A DNA stretch of 64,000 bases from Antedon mediterranea (GCF_964355755.1 NC_092672.1:5270001-5334000), one strand, 5' to 3'. Shown: positions 1 to 11,406, counted from the first letter of the stretch. The notes: generated by a model not told the origin, from the letters alone. A program made the numbers and translations.

Positions 1-131
1 TTCACATTGGTAGGCAACCATTTAAACCAGCCGGCGTCTCCTTCTAATTCTACACACGAGGGGCCTACGTCGGTGATTGGTCTCCACATGACGTGTTTTG
101 ATATTCAACACACACTCGCGGACGTTTCTTT

Positions 132-551
132 TCAGTTATTTAAATTTATAATCAAGGTCCCGCAAAAAGGGCACTCTCTCTTCTCCTTTTTTGAGTTCAT
201 ATTTTCTTTCACATTGGTAGGCAACCATTTAAACCAGCCGCGTCTCCTTCTAATTCTACACACGAGGGGCCTACGTCGGTGATTGGTCTCCACGTGACGT
301 GTTTTTAGTTTCGCCAAACTCGCCCTTCTTTCATTGTTCGTTTTTTCTTGGTGTACTGTTTTAATGTGGCGGGACACATTTATAATCAAGGTCCCGCAAA
401 AAGGGCACTCTCTCTTCTCTTTTTTTGAGTTCATATTTTCTTTCACATTGGTAGGCAACCATTTAAACCAGCCGCGTCTCCTTTTAATTCTACACACGAG
501 GGGCCTACGTCGGTGATTGGTCTCCACGTGACGTGTTTTGATATTCAACAC
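132..551 (-). CDS. Satellite-borne ORF with a C2H2-like zinc finger (139 aa)
   Basis: The minus strand of the satellite stays open across a full 440-bp unit. The translation has two basic modules (NHRRRPLVCRI.RRRGWFKWLP type), each followed by a Cys pair in ECPFCGTLII. In one module this runs on into CPFCGTLIINVSRHIKTVH, a C-x2-C-x9-H-x4-H spacing compatible with a zinc finger; the other ends early at LIINLNN. The same reading recurs at 572-991. I do not recognise the family. It could be a degraded mobile-element protein, a gene fragment captured by the satellite, or a chance ORF kept open because the array is homogenised. Confidence 0.35.
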   Translation of the reverse strand: MLNIKTRHVETNHRRRPLVCRIKRRRGWFKWLPTNVKENMNSKKEKRECPFCGTLIINVSRHIKTVHQEKTNNERRASLAKLKTRHVETNHRRRPLVCRIRRRRGWFKWLPTNVKENMNSKKEKRECPFCGTLIINLNN

Positions 552-571
552 ACACTCGCGGACGTTTATTT

Positions 572-991
572 TCAGTTATTTAAATTTATAATCAAGGTCC
601 CGCAAAAAGGGCACTCTCTCTTCTCCTTTTTTGAGTTCATATTTTCTTTCTCATTGGTAGGCAACCATTTAAACCAGCTGCGTCTCCTTCTAATTCTACA
701 CACGAGGGGCCTATGTCGGTGATTGGTCTCCACGTGACGTGTTTTTAGTTTCGCCAGACTCGCCCTTCTTTCATTGTCCGTTTTTTCTTGGTGTACTGTT
801 TTAATGTGGCGGGACACATTTATAATCAAGGTCCCGCAAAAAGGGCACTCTCTCTTCTCCTTTTTTGAGTTCATATTTTCTTTCACATTGGTAGGCAACC
901 ATTTAAACCAGCCGCGTCTCCTTCTAATTCTACACACGAGGAGCCTACGTCGGTGATTGGTCTCCACGTGACGTGTTTTGATATTCAACAC
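572..991 (-). CDS. Second copy of the satellite-borne C2H2-like ORF (139 aa)
   Basis: This is the next 440-bp copy of the preceding ORF. It has the same length and stop and a few amino-acid changes (for example TDNERR for TNNERR, and RSWFKW for RGWFKW in one module). A third, shorter reading lies at 1012-1197. The Cys/His positions of the finger are kept in both full copies. Confidence 0.33.
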   Translation of the reverse strand: MLNIKTRHVETNHRRRLLVCRIRRRRGWFKWLPTNVKENMNSKKEKRECPFCGTLIINVSRHIKTVHQEKTDNERRASLAKLKTRHVETNHRHRPLVCRIRRRRSWFKWLPTNEKENMNSKKEKRECPFCGTLIINLNN

Positions 992-1240
992 ACACTCGCG
1001 GACGTTTCTTTTCAGTTATTTAAATTTATAATCAAGGTCCCGCAAAAAGGGCACTCTCTCTTCTCCTTTTTTGAGTTCATATTTTCTTTCACATTGGTAG
1101 GCAACCATTTAAACCAGCTGCGTCTCCTTCTAATTCTACACATGAGGAGCCTACGTCGGTGATTGGTCTCCACGTGACGTGTTTTGATATTCAACACACA
1201 CTCGCGGACGTTTCTTTTCAGTTATTTAAACTGTAGCCTA

Positions 1241-2130
1241 TTACCGTATAATTTTCATCAAAAAGTAAATAAACCAAACACTAATTCACCATAAATCGTA
1301 GTTACTTTATTTGAACGCCTTTTTCATAATACCGTGGACATAATTATACAACATACTGTCAACTTCTTCGCTTATCAACTGACCAAGGAGGACGGACAGA
1401 CACCTTCTGATAACTATTGATTTTGAAGTCTAAAGCTCTGTTTACACTCTCAAACTAGTTTGACAAAAAAGTGTGATATGCCTAAATATGGTAGTGATAT
1501 GCCCAAATATAGTAGTGATATGACATCATCATGTCTATATGGGTACCAAGCATCACATTTATAGTCATTAGTCATTTTATAGTGTAGACAGAGCTTTTAT
1601 ACAACTTCAGTTTGAGTTGCCTTATTCCACTATGGCTGAAAACCTAACCACATGGGTGTATGTTGCAAATGGGGATTATTTTAGACATGATATGAGCTCA
1701 AATACTTTAAAGAATTAAATGTGTTAAGAGTCACTTGACCAAACTCTGAAGCAATTTAATTAATTATTTAATCTGTTTAGCATTTGTTATCAAAGTATTG
1801 GTATCATAAACAGAATTCTACATAAAACCTCTCTCTTTGGGACACCCCTAATAATGGGGACACTTTCGTATTAAATGAATGATGCACAATATCTTTTTCA
1901 AACCCTATTCAGAAGACATGCTAATATAGAGATATTTTGTTGAGCCTAGTTGATATTCTTTGATATAGTACTAGAATGATAAAAAATGAACAAACAAAAT
2001 TAATTTTATCAATTTAATGTGATTGCAAAATATCACTCTACTTTTTTGTTTCATGACACAATGATTGAAATAATCGCGCTTTTTGTTTATCACAGTTTAA
2101 GTTTTTGAAATATTTTTTTTACAATTTTAG
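1241..2130. other. Non-coding stretch with one MITE copy
   Basis: AT-rich sequence with no supportable exon. It contains a copy of the main MITE family (1434-1595) and a fragment of a dispersed repeat near 1835-1870 ('gggacacccctaataatggg' type). It may be intron of the RNF34-like gene if the microexon at 2131 is real. Confidence 0.5.
1434..1595. mobile_element. Palindromic MITE, family 1, copy 1
   Basis: The termini are 'agctctgttTacactctcaaa' at the left and 'tatagtgtagacagagct' at the right, which are inverted copies. The interior has 'aatatggtagtgatatg' repeats and 'catcatgtc'. It matches the other copies listed below. Confidence 0.85.
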
Positions 2131-2148
2131 ATGCTCAAGGTGAAAATG
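2131..2148 (+). CDS. Possible 18-nt microexon of the RNF34/RFFL-like gene
   Basis: A pyrimidine-rich acceptor ending 'tttttacaattttag' is followed by 18 nt and then a strong donor, 'gtaagc'. The microexon enters and leaves in phase 1. Joined to the last RING exon at 7389 it reads [16 protein letters not shown], which keeps the acidic linker before the RING in frame. Its position upstream on the same strand fits, but an 18-nt match by chance is quite possible. Confidence 0.35.
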
Positions 2149-3034
2149 GTAAGCAAAGAAAATATTGTAGTTATAGAACAATAACATTAAACTTCCATCT
2201 TGCCATCCATCTTTGTTTTTTACATCTTGCATAGATGACATAGTCATGGTGGTTTTGGAGCATAATGTCATCACCTTTCCAATTTATACATTATATTTTG
2301 CTTGTGTTCATATGGTTTATAAATGCTAAATCTAAATTGCCTCACTGTCAATATCTCTTTTTGTCATTTTTTTTCATTTATAAAATTCAAGATAACTTAA
2401 CAAATAAATATCTGTTTGAATAAAGCACTCTGTTGAGCTCCGAGTCAAAATGTTTTCAAATACCTGAGCTTTTACACGGATAATTAATATTTTCCCCCTC
2501 AAATATATATTTTTTTTCAATTTTGTTGTTGAATATGCCATTTTAATGTTACATAATAGTTATTCACTGACAAAAAATTGAATTGAAAAAAAAAAAATAA
2601 TTTCTGAAATAAAAAAAAAAAAAATAGTCAAATTGGTTGCATTTAAATGTTTGTTATTTTATAAGTGAAAACATTTTTTTTTAGGAAAATGGCATGTTCA
2701 AAGTCTGATTTTATTAATCTTTATGTTTTTGGGAGATAATACTTAAACACTGTTGCAGTAGGCCATCTATTTTGCTTTGGAAATGTTAATTTGATAAGGG
2801 AATATCTAATTCAAGGGCATAAGATTTCTTTTTTTTTCTGTATTAATTGCGAGTTGATTTCATGCAAATTTGCTGTGTTCAATCATAAAAAGTGTACATT
2901 TTAAAATCATAATGATTGACAGTGCAGATAAATTGTAATTTTAAGTTTTTCCATGATCTGCATTTTGTCATAGATTTTCTGATAAAGTTTATAAATTAAT
3001 TCAGTATGGATTTAAATGATATATAGGGATAATC

Positions 3035-3220
3035 AGGCCTTGTCTTTTGAAAAGTATAGGTGTGCTACAAATTGCACTCCTCAATACATTCAGGGGTGCT
3101 GTAGGTGTGCTGTTTGTATTTTGGTGTGTAGAAGTTTACCAAATTTAAGCGTGTTGTAAATTGCACTCCTCAAGTGTGTAGGTGAGTGATCACAATCACT
3201 CGCCTTAAAAGACAAGGCCT
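3035..3220. mobile_element. Foldback/MITE with 'aggccttgtctttt' ends
   Basis: The left end reads 'aggccttgtcttttgaaaag' and the right end 'cttaaaagacaaggcct', which are inverted copies enclosing about 150 bp. The interior holds short direct repeats of 'gtgtgctac/gttgtaaattgcactcctcaa'. It is non-autonomous and has no coding potential. Confidence 0.75.
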
Positions 3221-3886
3221 AGATAATATTTGATAACTTTTTTAGGGTCTTGAGTGGTTTAGTTTTTAGAATAGAATATGCGGTCTCTGTTAAATAACTT
3301 ATTTATATTCTCTTTTTAATCTTATTCTATGGCGCTATGGAAGAGTACTTTTTGCTACCATAGAGGGATTCTTTTTTTTTTTTTTGTTCCTTTGAGAGTC
3401 TGATCTGAACTGTATCTCTTAGTTTTCGGCTATCACTAACAACAGTTATTTCCAAGTTTAGCTGGAAACAATTATTATTTTTATTATATAACACAGTAGA
3501 ACCATTCTTTGGTACACTCTATTAAGAGGACATCCCTAGAGGAAACTTTGTTGGCTTCTGAAGGTGTCCCCTTATAGGGGTCCTACTGTATTGTACTGTA
3601 ATGCATATCCTGGAAATCATATTCATGTAGACAACCAAATCTGTTTCTAGAAATTTCTATTTTATTGCTTGTTTCAATGAATGGCTACAGTTTTAAAGTA
3701 AATTTCAAAGGGCATACAGTATTGTGTAAAAACAAATATAAATAAGCAAGCAAATAGAATAAGTGCTTAAATACATACTGGGAAATTATACATTTATATT
3801 CACATTACAGTGTACTGGTAATGTTTATAGTGTAATAATATATGTTTCAGGTATACTTGGCTGATCATTCTAGATAACCATCCTAA

Positions 3887-4025
3887 AGCCCTGTTCAGTA
3901 TCAAACTTAATTGTGACAAAAAAAATGTGATATGCCCATATATGGACATGATGATGTCATATCACTACTATATTTGAGTATCACACTTTTTTTGGAAAAC
4001 TAGTTTGTATGTGTAGACAGGGTTT
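3887..4025. mobile_element. Palindromic MITE, family 1, copy 2
   Basis: The ends 'agccctgttcag' and 'gtgtagacagggttt' are inverted copies of each other, and the interior contains 'catatatggacatgatgatg'. This copy is slightly diverged from the family consensus. Confidence 0.8.
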
Positions 4026-4109
4026 AAGATATTATGACTTTATAACTGGTTCAAGGTGATAGAAGGCCAAATCTAATAGCATTGTACAAAATACCATGTG
4101 TTTTAATCA

Positions 4110-5408
4110 TCTATATATAAATTTACGTAAGGGCAAAATTCGGTAAATCGCGCCTTACTTCTAGAATTTTTACTCGATGGTATGTAAAGTTGGTTTGTAC
4201 TTTCGGTACTGATTTTAACCGCCTGATGTAACCCTGTTTACTAATTAAATTAAGTTAGATAATTAGTTATTGACGATTAAAACGAATTTAGGTTCAAAGA
4301 TTTGCCCCAAATAGGGGTGTTTTCCGATCGTGGTATACACTGTCTAATGGATGTCCATCTTGAAAAATACCCGCCACAAAAATGCGAGGAGGCTTCGCAT
4401 TTTCCTATCTCCTCCTACGATAATTGTTTTTAATAGCTGAAAACCGGTTGAACAGCTAGAGTACACCATCATAATGTTGAAGACAGGCCGATTTTCTTTA
4501 AAAAATACTATTTTGATAGATTTAATATACGATTATACAAATGTATTGATTTGCGATGAATGGAACATCCCAATCTCTCAGTCTGCCAGAGTTTGGTTTA
4601 ACACAAGTAGGTAAATTTATGAGCCCTTGGTTTAACACATACGGTAGGTAAATATATGGGCCCTTTGAGAATAAACTTGCAATACTTTGACAATACTGTA
4701 AATACCTATTATGTTCGTCCTGTTAGATTAGATTAGATGTAATATAAAAATATATACAAATAAACTTTATTACTGACATTGTGGACAGGCTCTACAGTTA
4801 GATATATAAACACATTATTATATACAAATAAACTTTATACTGACAGTTCCTTCTCAACGTTTGTATTAATTAATAATTACCAATAATATAAACGTCGTAG
4901 TAGTGTATCGTGACATGTACTTTAATATTTCAATCGATTATGACAGTGACAGTTTAACAAAGTATTAAATCGTAAATGTTTTACTGTATTTAGAGGTATA
5001 TTATTTATAGAATATAGGCCTATAAAACATGAAAAAAATATTTCGTTACTGAGTGGATAAAGAATATATTAAAAAAATGTTCCTCTTTGTACCTATCCGC
5101 TTTCCCATCCCTCAACCCTAATGTTACATACAAAACACAAATTGGGTTTCTTTAAATGAGTCCAAATCAAAAATTTGGACTCATTTTGTGATAAGTTTCT
5201 CCTTCGGAAGTAATTCCCAGGGTGCTAATTTTAGTTGACTACATAAATCATCGTGTCTATTTATTCGTTTCTGTAAACGACAATGTATTATAGTCCTGCG
5301 GTACGTACATTTGAAATCGCCAGTTTTGTTACGCTGAAATTACTGTATATTCGAGAACCATCTGTGGGCAAGACCTGATGGTACGCGAGCAAAGCGAGTG
5401 CTGCAAAG
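4110..5408 (+). mobile_element. Non-autonomous Helitron-like element, copy A (3' end truncated)
   Basis: It begins with 5'-TC (TCTATATATAAATTTACG) preceded by A, the usual Helitron A/T insertion context. Its 3' part has 'gatggtacgcgagcaaagcgag', a damaged version of the terminal hairpin seen in copy B, and it runs straight into copy B at about 5409. The body is shared with copies B and C: 'gtaagggcaaaattcgg', 'aaaatgcgaggaggcttcgc' and 'acaaaatgagtccaaat' type blocks. It encodes no Rep/helicase. Confidence 0.7.
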
Positions 5409-6836
5409 TAAATTTACGTAAGGGCAAAATTCGGTAAATCGCGCGTTATTTCTAGAATGTTTTCTCAATGGTATATAAAGTTGGTTCGTACTTTCGGTAC
5501 TGATTTTAACCACCTGATGTAACCCTGTTTACTAATTAAATTGAGTTCGATAATTAGTTCTTGACGATTAAAACGAATTTAGGTTCAACGATTTGCCTCA
5601 AATAGGGGTGTTTTTTTTAATGGATGTCCGTCTTGAAAAATACCCGCAGACAATAATGCGAGGATGCTTCGCATTTTCCTATCTCCTCCTACAATAATTG
5701 TTTTTAATTGCTGAAAACCGGTTGAACAGCTCCAGTACAGCATCATAATGTTGAAGACAGGCCGATTTTCTTTAAAAAATACTATTTTGATAGATTTAAT
5801 ATACGTTTATACAAATGTATTGATTTGCGATGAATGGAACATTCCAATCTCTGTTCCACAAGCGTCTATTCCCTCAGGCGTCGTAAAGGCAAGTACTGTA
5901 TACTCATAACAGAAATTCGATCCATTTTTTTTCTCAATCTGTGCTGCAGAGGTTGGATATAAATTTTTTTTTAACGGATATTATGAGCTAGCGTTTTCAC
6001 TCGCCGTATATTATGTAGGCCTACACATCTTTATTATTGCAGTTAAACCACCCACATCAACACCCTTCCCTCACTGGCATGAGTAGCGTTGTAAAACCAG
6101 TAGAAGATAGGCCTATGGTACATCACATGCCCTAAACGCAGAACAACTTTGGTGGGTAGGGTAGGAACCAACTTAAGTATGAATTGGCTCTAAGAAACAA
6201 TTGAAAACCATTAGGCCTACTAATTAAGTTGAGTTAGATAATTTAATATTTATTGACGATTAAATCGAATTTATGATTTTCCCCGAATAGAGGTGGTTTT
6301 CACAAATTGTTTTACATTATATAAACATATACACGTCGTAGTGATGTATCGTTACATGTACTGTACTATTTCAATCGACTATGACGGTGATAGTTTCAAC
6401 AAAGTATTAAATCGCAATGTTTTACTGTGTGTTGTGGTATATTATTTGTAAAACATGAAAACAATTAATATTTCGTTACTAAATGGATAAAGAATATATT
6501 TAAAAAGTGTTCCTCTTTGCACCCATCCTCTTCCCCATCCCTCAACCCTAATGTTACATACAAAACACAAATTAAGTTTGTTTAAATTTGACTTAAACAA
6601 TTGGTCTCATTTTGTGACAAGTTTCTCTTTCGGAAGTAATTCCCAGGGTGCTAATTTTAGTTGAGTACATAAATCACAGTGTCTATTTATTCGTTCCTGT
6701 AAACGACATGTATTATTGTCCTGCGGTACGTACATTTGAAACCGCCAGTTTTTTAACGCTGAAATTATTATGTATTCGAGAACCATCTGTGGGCATGACC
6801 TAGATGGTACGCGAGCGAAGCGAGCGTACCATCTAG
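5409..6836 (+). mobile_element. Non-autonomous Helitron-like element, copy B
   Basis: It starts at 'taaatttacgtaagggcaaa' directly after truncated copy A. It ends with a perfect hairpin (GGTACGC stem, GCGTACC return) just before CTAG and a following T at 6837, as expected of a Helitron 3' end (CTRR|T). An open frame on the minus strand near the 3' end (6607-6867) is shared in part with the other copies but has no recognised domain. Confidence 0.75.
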
Positions 6837-7388
6837 TTATAAATAATTCAAGGTATATTTCATTCATTCATTCATTTAAAATCATACAAAAGGCTGCCAA
6901 AGGCTGAAATATATACAATCCTAATTTTTATCATCAAATTAAATCAAAAAAATACACAGGTTCCTCTCACAAGGCTAAGATCAAAGTTTGAATTAAGTCA
7001 AACATGAGACTAAAATTTCTAAGCCCAAGAGAGTACGGTTTTGGGAAAGTTAACAGTTGTATACAAATAAGGAATGTTTTGTATGCATTGGAGAAACAAT
7101 TTTCATTCTTTAAAAGCCTGACTGTCCTAAATATATAACACATTTAATTTCACAGAATCAAATGTCAAAGGCTATGCTATGGGGGGGGGGGGGTCTATGA
7201 TTTGCCTGTGGAGTAGTAGAGCAGTTTATAGGTCACCAACACCTTGGCTCTCAATCATGAGCCTGTGCATTGCTCAAAATGTTTAGGAAAAACTGAGCAT
7301 GCAATAGTATCATTAATCATTGAAATGTGATAAAAGCATGTCAATTTTGTAATGCAGTACAATTATTTTACAATTTCATCTTTTTAAG
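6837..7388. other. Non-coding, probable intron before the RING exon
   Basis: AT-rich with a 12-base G run at about 7181-7192. It ends in the acceptor 'tttcatctttttaag' of the RING exon. Nothing else is recognised. Confidence 0.5.
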
Positions 7389-7564
7389 ATCCGCAAAATG
7401 AAGATGATGAAAACCTGTGTAAGATATGCATGGACGCAGGGATAGACTGTGTTCTTCTTGAATGTGGACACATGGTGACGTGTACAAAGTGCGGTAAGGT
7501 CCTTGCAGAGTGTCCAATATGTCGTGTTTTCATCACACGTGTTGTACACACATTCAAGTCGTAA
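7389..7564 (+). CDS. RNF34: Last exon of an RNF34/RFFL (CARP) family RING-finger E3 ubiquitin ligase
   Basis: The exon starts after 'ctttttaag' in phase 1 and stops with TAA at 7562-7564. It encodes 58 residues containing a complete C-terminal [24 protein letters not shown], then [10 protein letters not shown], then [13 protein letters not shown], ending TFKS. The zinc ligands C-x2-C, C-x-H, C-x2-C and C-x2-C are all present, and the '[16 protein letters not shown]' block and the short tail right after the RING are typical of RNF34 and RFFL. Known members are E3 ligases with an N-terminal FYVE-like domain that act on caspases, p53 and other targets. That domain is not in this window, so only the 3' part of the gene is seen. 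An invertebrate genome may hold a single co-orthologue of both vertebrate genes, so the symbol is approximate. Confidence 0.9.
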
Positions 7565-7985
7565 GGGATAGTATGCTTTATGTTAATGCTGAAGTTACTG
7601 TTTTTGTAGCCGTCTTCTTCTGAAGATACATGGCCGCCATTGACGGATACTTAGTATCAGTTGACTTCAATGCTGGTGTTATACTCAAGATCTAATTTGT
7701 GATGTGTTGTACACGCATTCAAGTTTTATGTGATAAACGCTTTAAGTTAATGGTGAGGTGGTCGCAGAATATTTAATTTGTGATGTTTGTTGTAGACACA
7801 TTCAAGTTTTATGTGATATACACTTTAAGTTGATGGTGTGGTGGTCTCAGAATATCTAATTTGTCATGTTTTATCACATTTGTGTTGTAAGAGATTTACA
7901 CATGTTTATGTTGAGGTTGTCGCGGAATATCTCATTTGATGTGTTGTTCGCACATTCAAGTTTACATGATAAGATTTGTTCTAAA
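7541..7985. repeat. Degenerate tandem repeat derived from the end of the RING exon
   Basis: The string 'gttgtacacacattcaagt' spans the end of the RING coding region. It recurs diverged near 7710, 7790 and 7945, each time with 'ttatgtgata' and 'gttgaggt(gg/tg)tcgcagaatat(t)taattt' blocks between. This looks like old tandem duplication of exon end plus 3' UTR. None of the later copies retains a RING. Confidence 0.6.
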
Positions 7986-9048
7986 GGGTAATTTACTGTG
8001 ATGATTATAGTATTTAAGCATAAAAAAAATATTTTTGTACTGTATACACTTTACTACACTTGCATACCAGAGATTTCTTACTCTATGTGTTTGAGGTCTT
8101 TAATTCAACAATATTATTACTGTTAAATTCATATGAAATGTATATTTTTGGATACCCATTACATTACAAATTATTTTAAATATTTGTACATTCAAATATG
8201 TTCATTCACAAACTCAGTTACAACAATTTTTTTTTCACATTGCATTTTCACAAACTTTTGATAAAAGTTTTTTTGCGGAATGAAATTAGATTTATAATTA
8301 TATATATATAACCATTTTTATGCTCATTATTACTATTCATTTTATTTTGTATATAAGTATATATAATATATGGTATCTGAAATACAACATAACTAGAGAA
8401 CGGCACTTATCTTCGATAGCTGCTGGTTAGCAAATTTCTCAGAAACTGCAAGAATTCCTCAATTCTATTGTATTCCTAAAATACGTACACACACACAACG
8501 GCGTTACGGAAAGAAGTGATGACAATTTGAGATGGGATGGTGCCCACTAGAGTGCGTACTTCGGGTCGATACCTTTATCTGATAGGGGAGGTTATCAGTA
8601 TTCCTCTCTTCGGAGAAATAGCCTATTGTCTGTTTATCCAGTAAGTTGCACTCATAGACTACCAACACCAGTTAGTGTGTGTAATATATATATATGGTAC
8701 CTGAAATACAATAGTGAGTTTTTATGAATATAGTACATTGTGACTGTTAGTCATTCATAATTGATATTGAAATAATACTAAATTTGCATACCCAGGTGGA
8801 GCTATAAGTTCCCCCTATCTACAATCGGTAATACAAATAATAGTTTGTATTAATTCATATTCTATATAAAAACAAAATTCGCTTAATCATAACATTTTTA
8901 TGATGTGGAGTCTGGAAAATTATGTTAATTAAAGCAACCTATTTAAGATTTTTAACCTACAAAATATACTATTTATAAATAATAATAAAAAAATAATAAT
9001 ATTGATAATAAGGGACACCAATGAACTGATCAAAACCTACCATGTTAA

Positions 9049-9152
9049 GAGTGGTTCCCACTGACAAGCGACAGTTCGATTAATCCATCGCTTGTAATTG
9101 GTCAAATACGTTGCGTTACGACGTTGTGTTGCATCTCAACTGGGAACCACGC
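9049..9152. mobile_element. Foldback MITE, family 2 ('gtggttcccac' ends), copy 1
   Basis: The ends 'agtggttcccactga' and 'aactgggaaccacgc' are inverted. The interior has 'aagcgacagttcgatt' and 'ccatcgcttgtaattggtca', themselves inverted in other copies, and 'cgttgcgttacg'. Related copies lie at 37411, 45031, 48982 and 56098. Confidence 0.75.
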
Positions 9153-10039
9153 ATTAGATGATAAACAAAAGCTATAGCGTTGTATTGTGAACTACAGTCA
9201 CAATTTGGTGCGTTCACTTGACGATGACCTATAAATATGACACCAAATATCCACTAATTTAAAGTACAGAGGGTAAAACAACAAATGCTAATTGAAGTCT
9301 GATTGTAGAAAGTCCTGGTATTAATGTGAATTGCATCACCAATAGGCTATGTTTTGGTTTTGTATCGTGAGAGTAATACACTGCACACAATAGGAGTGTC
9401 CCCTTAATAGGGGTTGGCTGTGGTAAAGCATATATTGCCCGTTATTCGTTTGTCAGTAAAGTGGCCTCTTAATTTGGATGTCCCCTGAATACAGGTGTCC
9501 GAAAGAAGAATAAATGTTCGTATTCAAATGATAAGCCATTGGCTGGGATTACTGTATATTCTGTTGGAGTGCAATTTTGATTCAAGTTTAAATATTTTCT
9601 TTCTGACATAATATAGTACAGTTGCTATTTCATTTGCTGCCCCCAGCAAATGATTGTAACCCTTTTACTTACTCTTTTTTTAGTTATTAATAGTGTGTAT
9701 ATTGGTAAAAAAAAGCTTCAGACATGCTATTGGCCCAATATAGGCACCTGTATGCTAATTATTTAAATTAGGTGTAAAAAAAATACATTCCATATTGTAT
9801 AGTATATTTGTTCATTATGTTAAAGTATAAAGCTAAATTATCAATTCTTAGGATAGGAAGCTTTCAATTTGCGACGATTGATGACCAACCTAGGTCAGGT
9901 CAATTGATGCGTTGTTGGTCGTCACCGTGACCTAGGAACCAAACCTGTGTTTCAAGGTGAAGAGCGCACAATTAACTGAATTATGACATGTACAGCTACC
10001 GAAGAAGATATGTGTTATAAACCACACTATTTATTTATT

Positions 10040-10200
10040 TTTTCAATTAATTATTGTTTCTCTATTTTGTAAATGGTGGTCTCTGCTTAAAGTCTACTTT
10101 TAGACTTATTTTGACCACCATCCACATTTATACTTAATTAATTATAAAGAAGTGTTAAATATATTATCATTTGTGGAAATCAATAAACAAACAAACAAAA
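10040..10200 (+). repeat. Probable 3' end of a retroelement with an (AAAC)n tail
   Basis: The segment ends 'atcaataaacaaacaaacaaaac', the kind of short A-rich tail seen at LINE or SINE 3' ends. It contains a small foldback ('ggtggtctctgcttaaagtc' against 'gacttattttgaccacc'). A similar tail occurs near 38670. No coding part of a LINE is present. Confidence 0.4.
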
Positions 10201-10906
10201 CTAACATGACATGTTTGGGTCATCAGTCGCCGCAAATCATAGCTTGCTATTGTTAATTACTCTGTTTTAAAATTCTATGTTTAAAAAAAAATATTTATTA
10301 GTTATTGTTTAAAAAGACAGCTGAAATCCAAACCTTTAAAAGAGACATTTTTTTTTTAATTAGCATATAAAATTTTTTTTTTCATGATGACAAAATGCTC
10401 ATAAAAGTTGTTTTACTAACTGAAATATATATATGAAATGAAATGATATTTCAAGGTCAAATAGTAGAAACATTATATTGGCAGTTTTCAAACAGCAATA
10501 AGTTATGATGAGCGCCCTCAAATAGGCCATTAATCAATTAGTCCATTTCCATGGCAATTTTAGCTATTTAATATCTCATCAGTGTTCTCAATATAGAAAT
10601 CAATTCTGGATATTTAAGTGACAGGTATTGCATACTGTGATATAGTATATGAGTTTTATACATTCTACAAACAAAAAAGGTCAAAAGGTCAAATATATTT
10701 TACTTTAATGATCTAATTAACAAAGTTTAAGCCTCCAATTGGTGTTGGTCAATGCAAATTTTTAGTACTGGTCGGAGCAAATTTATTTTGGTAAATTGTG
10801 TTGGCAAACCTGCTTTGGGAGAACACTTCATACCTCGATGGTTAAACAAATATTTTACTATTTCAATTTTACCCCTGTTTACAATTAATGTTTTGCTATA
10901 TATAGT

Positions 10907-11120
10907 GGCGTAACGGCTATGAGCGCTCACTGGCTAAACCCAGGGGCCCTGGATCAACCCAGGATCTTATGGGTCCCTGAGCATTGTCCAGAGGAAACTA
11001 AAAGAGGCATTCAAATATGTGGAAAAAGGCTAAAAACACCCGAGGCCTCCAGCGATGGAGGGCCACTTTAGGGTTCCTAAGCCAGGGGCCTCAGGCCTCT
11101 GCATTATGCCACTGTGGCTA
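10907..11120. mobile_element. Dispersed MITE-like repeat ('gtggcgtaacggctatgagc')
   Basis: It begins 'agtggcgtaacggctatgag' and ends 'tctgcattatgccactgtggc', so the tips are inverted (gtggcgtaa against ttatgccac). Two more copies, diverged or partial, lie at 35340-35465 and 37962-38062; all share 'gcctccagcg.tggagggcc'. No ORF. Confidence 0.65.
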
Positions 11121-11406
11121 GATAATATATATTTTTAATAGCTCTTATAGTATGTAGGCCTAGTAACCAAGAAAAGCCTGTTTTGCACTAATGTAGAACT
11201 ATCGCTGCATTTTAAAATGATGTTTAATAATGTTATTAAACGAGAAGAAGGATACAAATGTTGTTGTTTCCAGATTAATTATTGTAATTCATGTTTTAAC
11301 TTTAATAAATCAATACACTTTGTAGACGTTAGTCTCGTATATTTTTTTTTATCATTGCACAAAAATAACAGAAGTCAATAATAATTATGTAGATTGCTTT
11401 TTTAAA

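Larger units (their letters stand above)
1..1235. repeat. Tandem satellite, 440-bp higher-order unit made of two alternating monomers
   Basis: A core beginning 'atttataatcaaggtcccg' recurs at about 144, 378, 584, 818 and 1024, with spacings of 234, 206, 234 and 206 bp. The array is therefore a 440-bp dimer repeated almost three times, and it runs off the left edge of the window. One monomer carries a 'gatattcaacacacactcgcgg' type linker and the other a 'tttcgcca..ctcgcccttctttc' linker. Copies differ by only a few substitutions. The array ends abruptly at about 1235 in unique AT-rich DNA. Confidence 0.93.
2149..4109. other. Non-coding, probable intron of the RNF34-like gene
   Basis: Very AT-rich, with long poly-T and poly-A runs near 2580-2620 and 3370. 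Two foldback elements lie inside (3035-3220 and 3887-4025), plus a fragment of the 'tgtccccttataggggt' dispersed repeat near 3560-3590. No exon could be supported. Confidence 0.5.

Noticed and set aside
6607-6867. 86-codon minus-strand ORF as a gene
   Set aside because: It lies over the 3' end of Helitron copy B and into its flank. The part shared with the other copies is not kept as the same intact ORF, and no domain was recognised.
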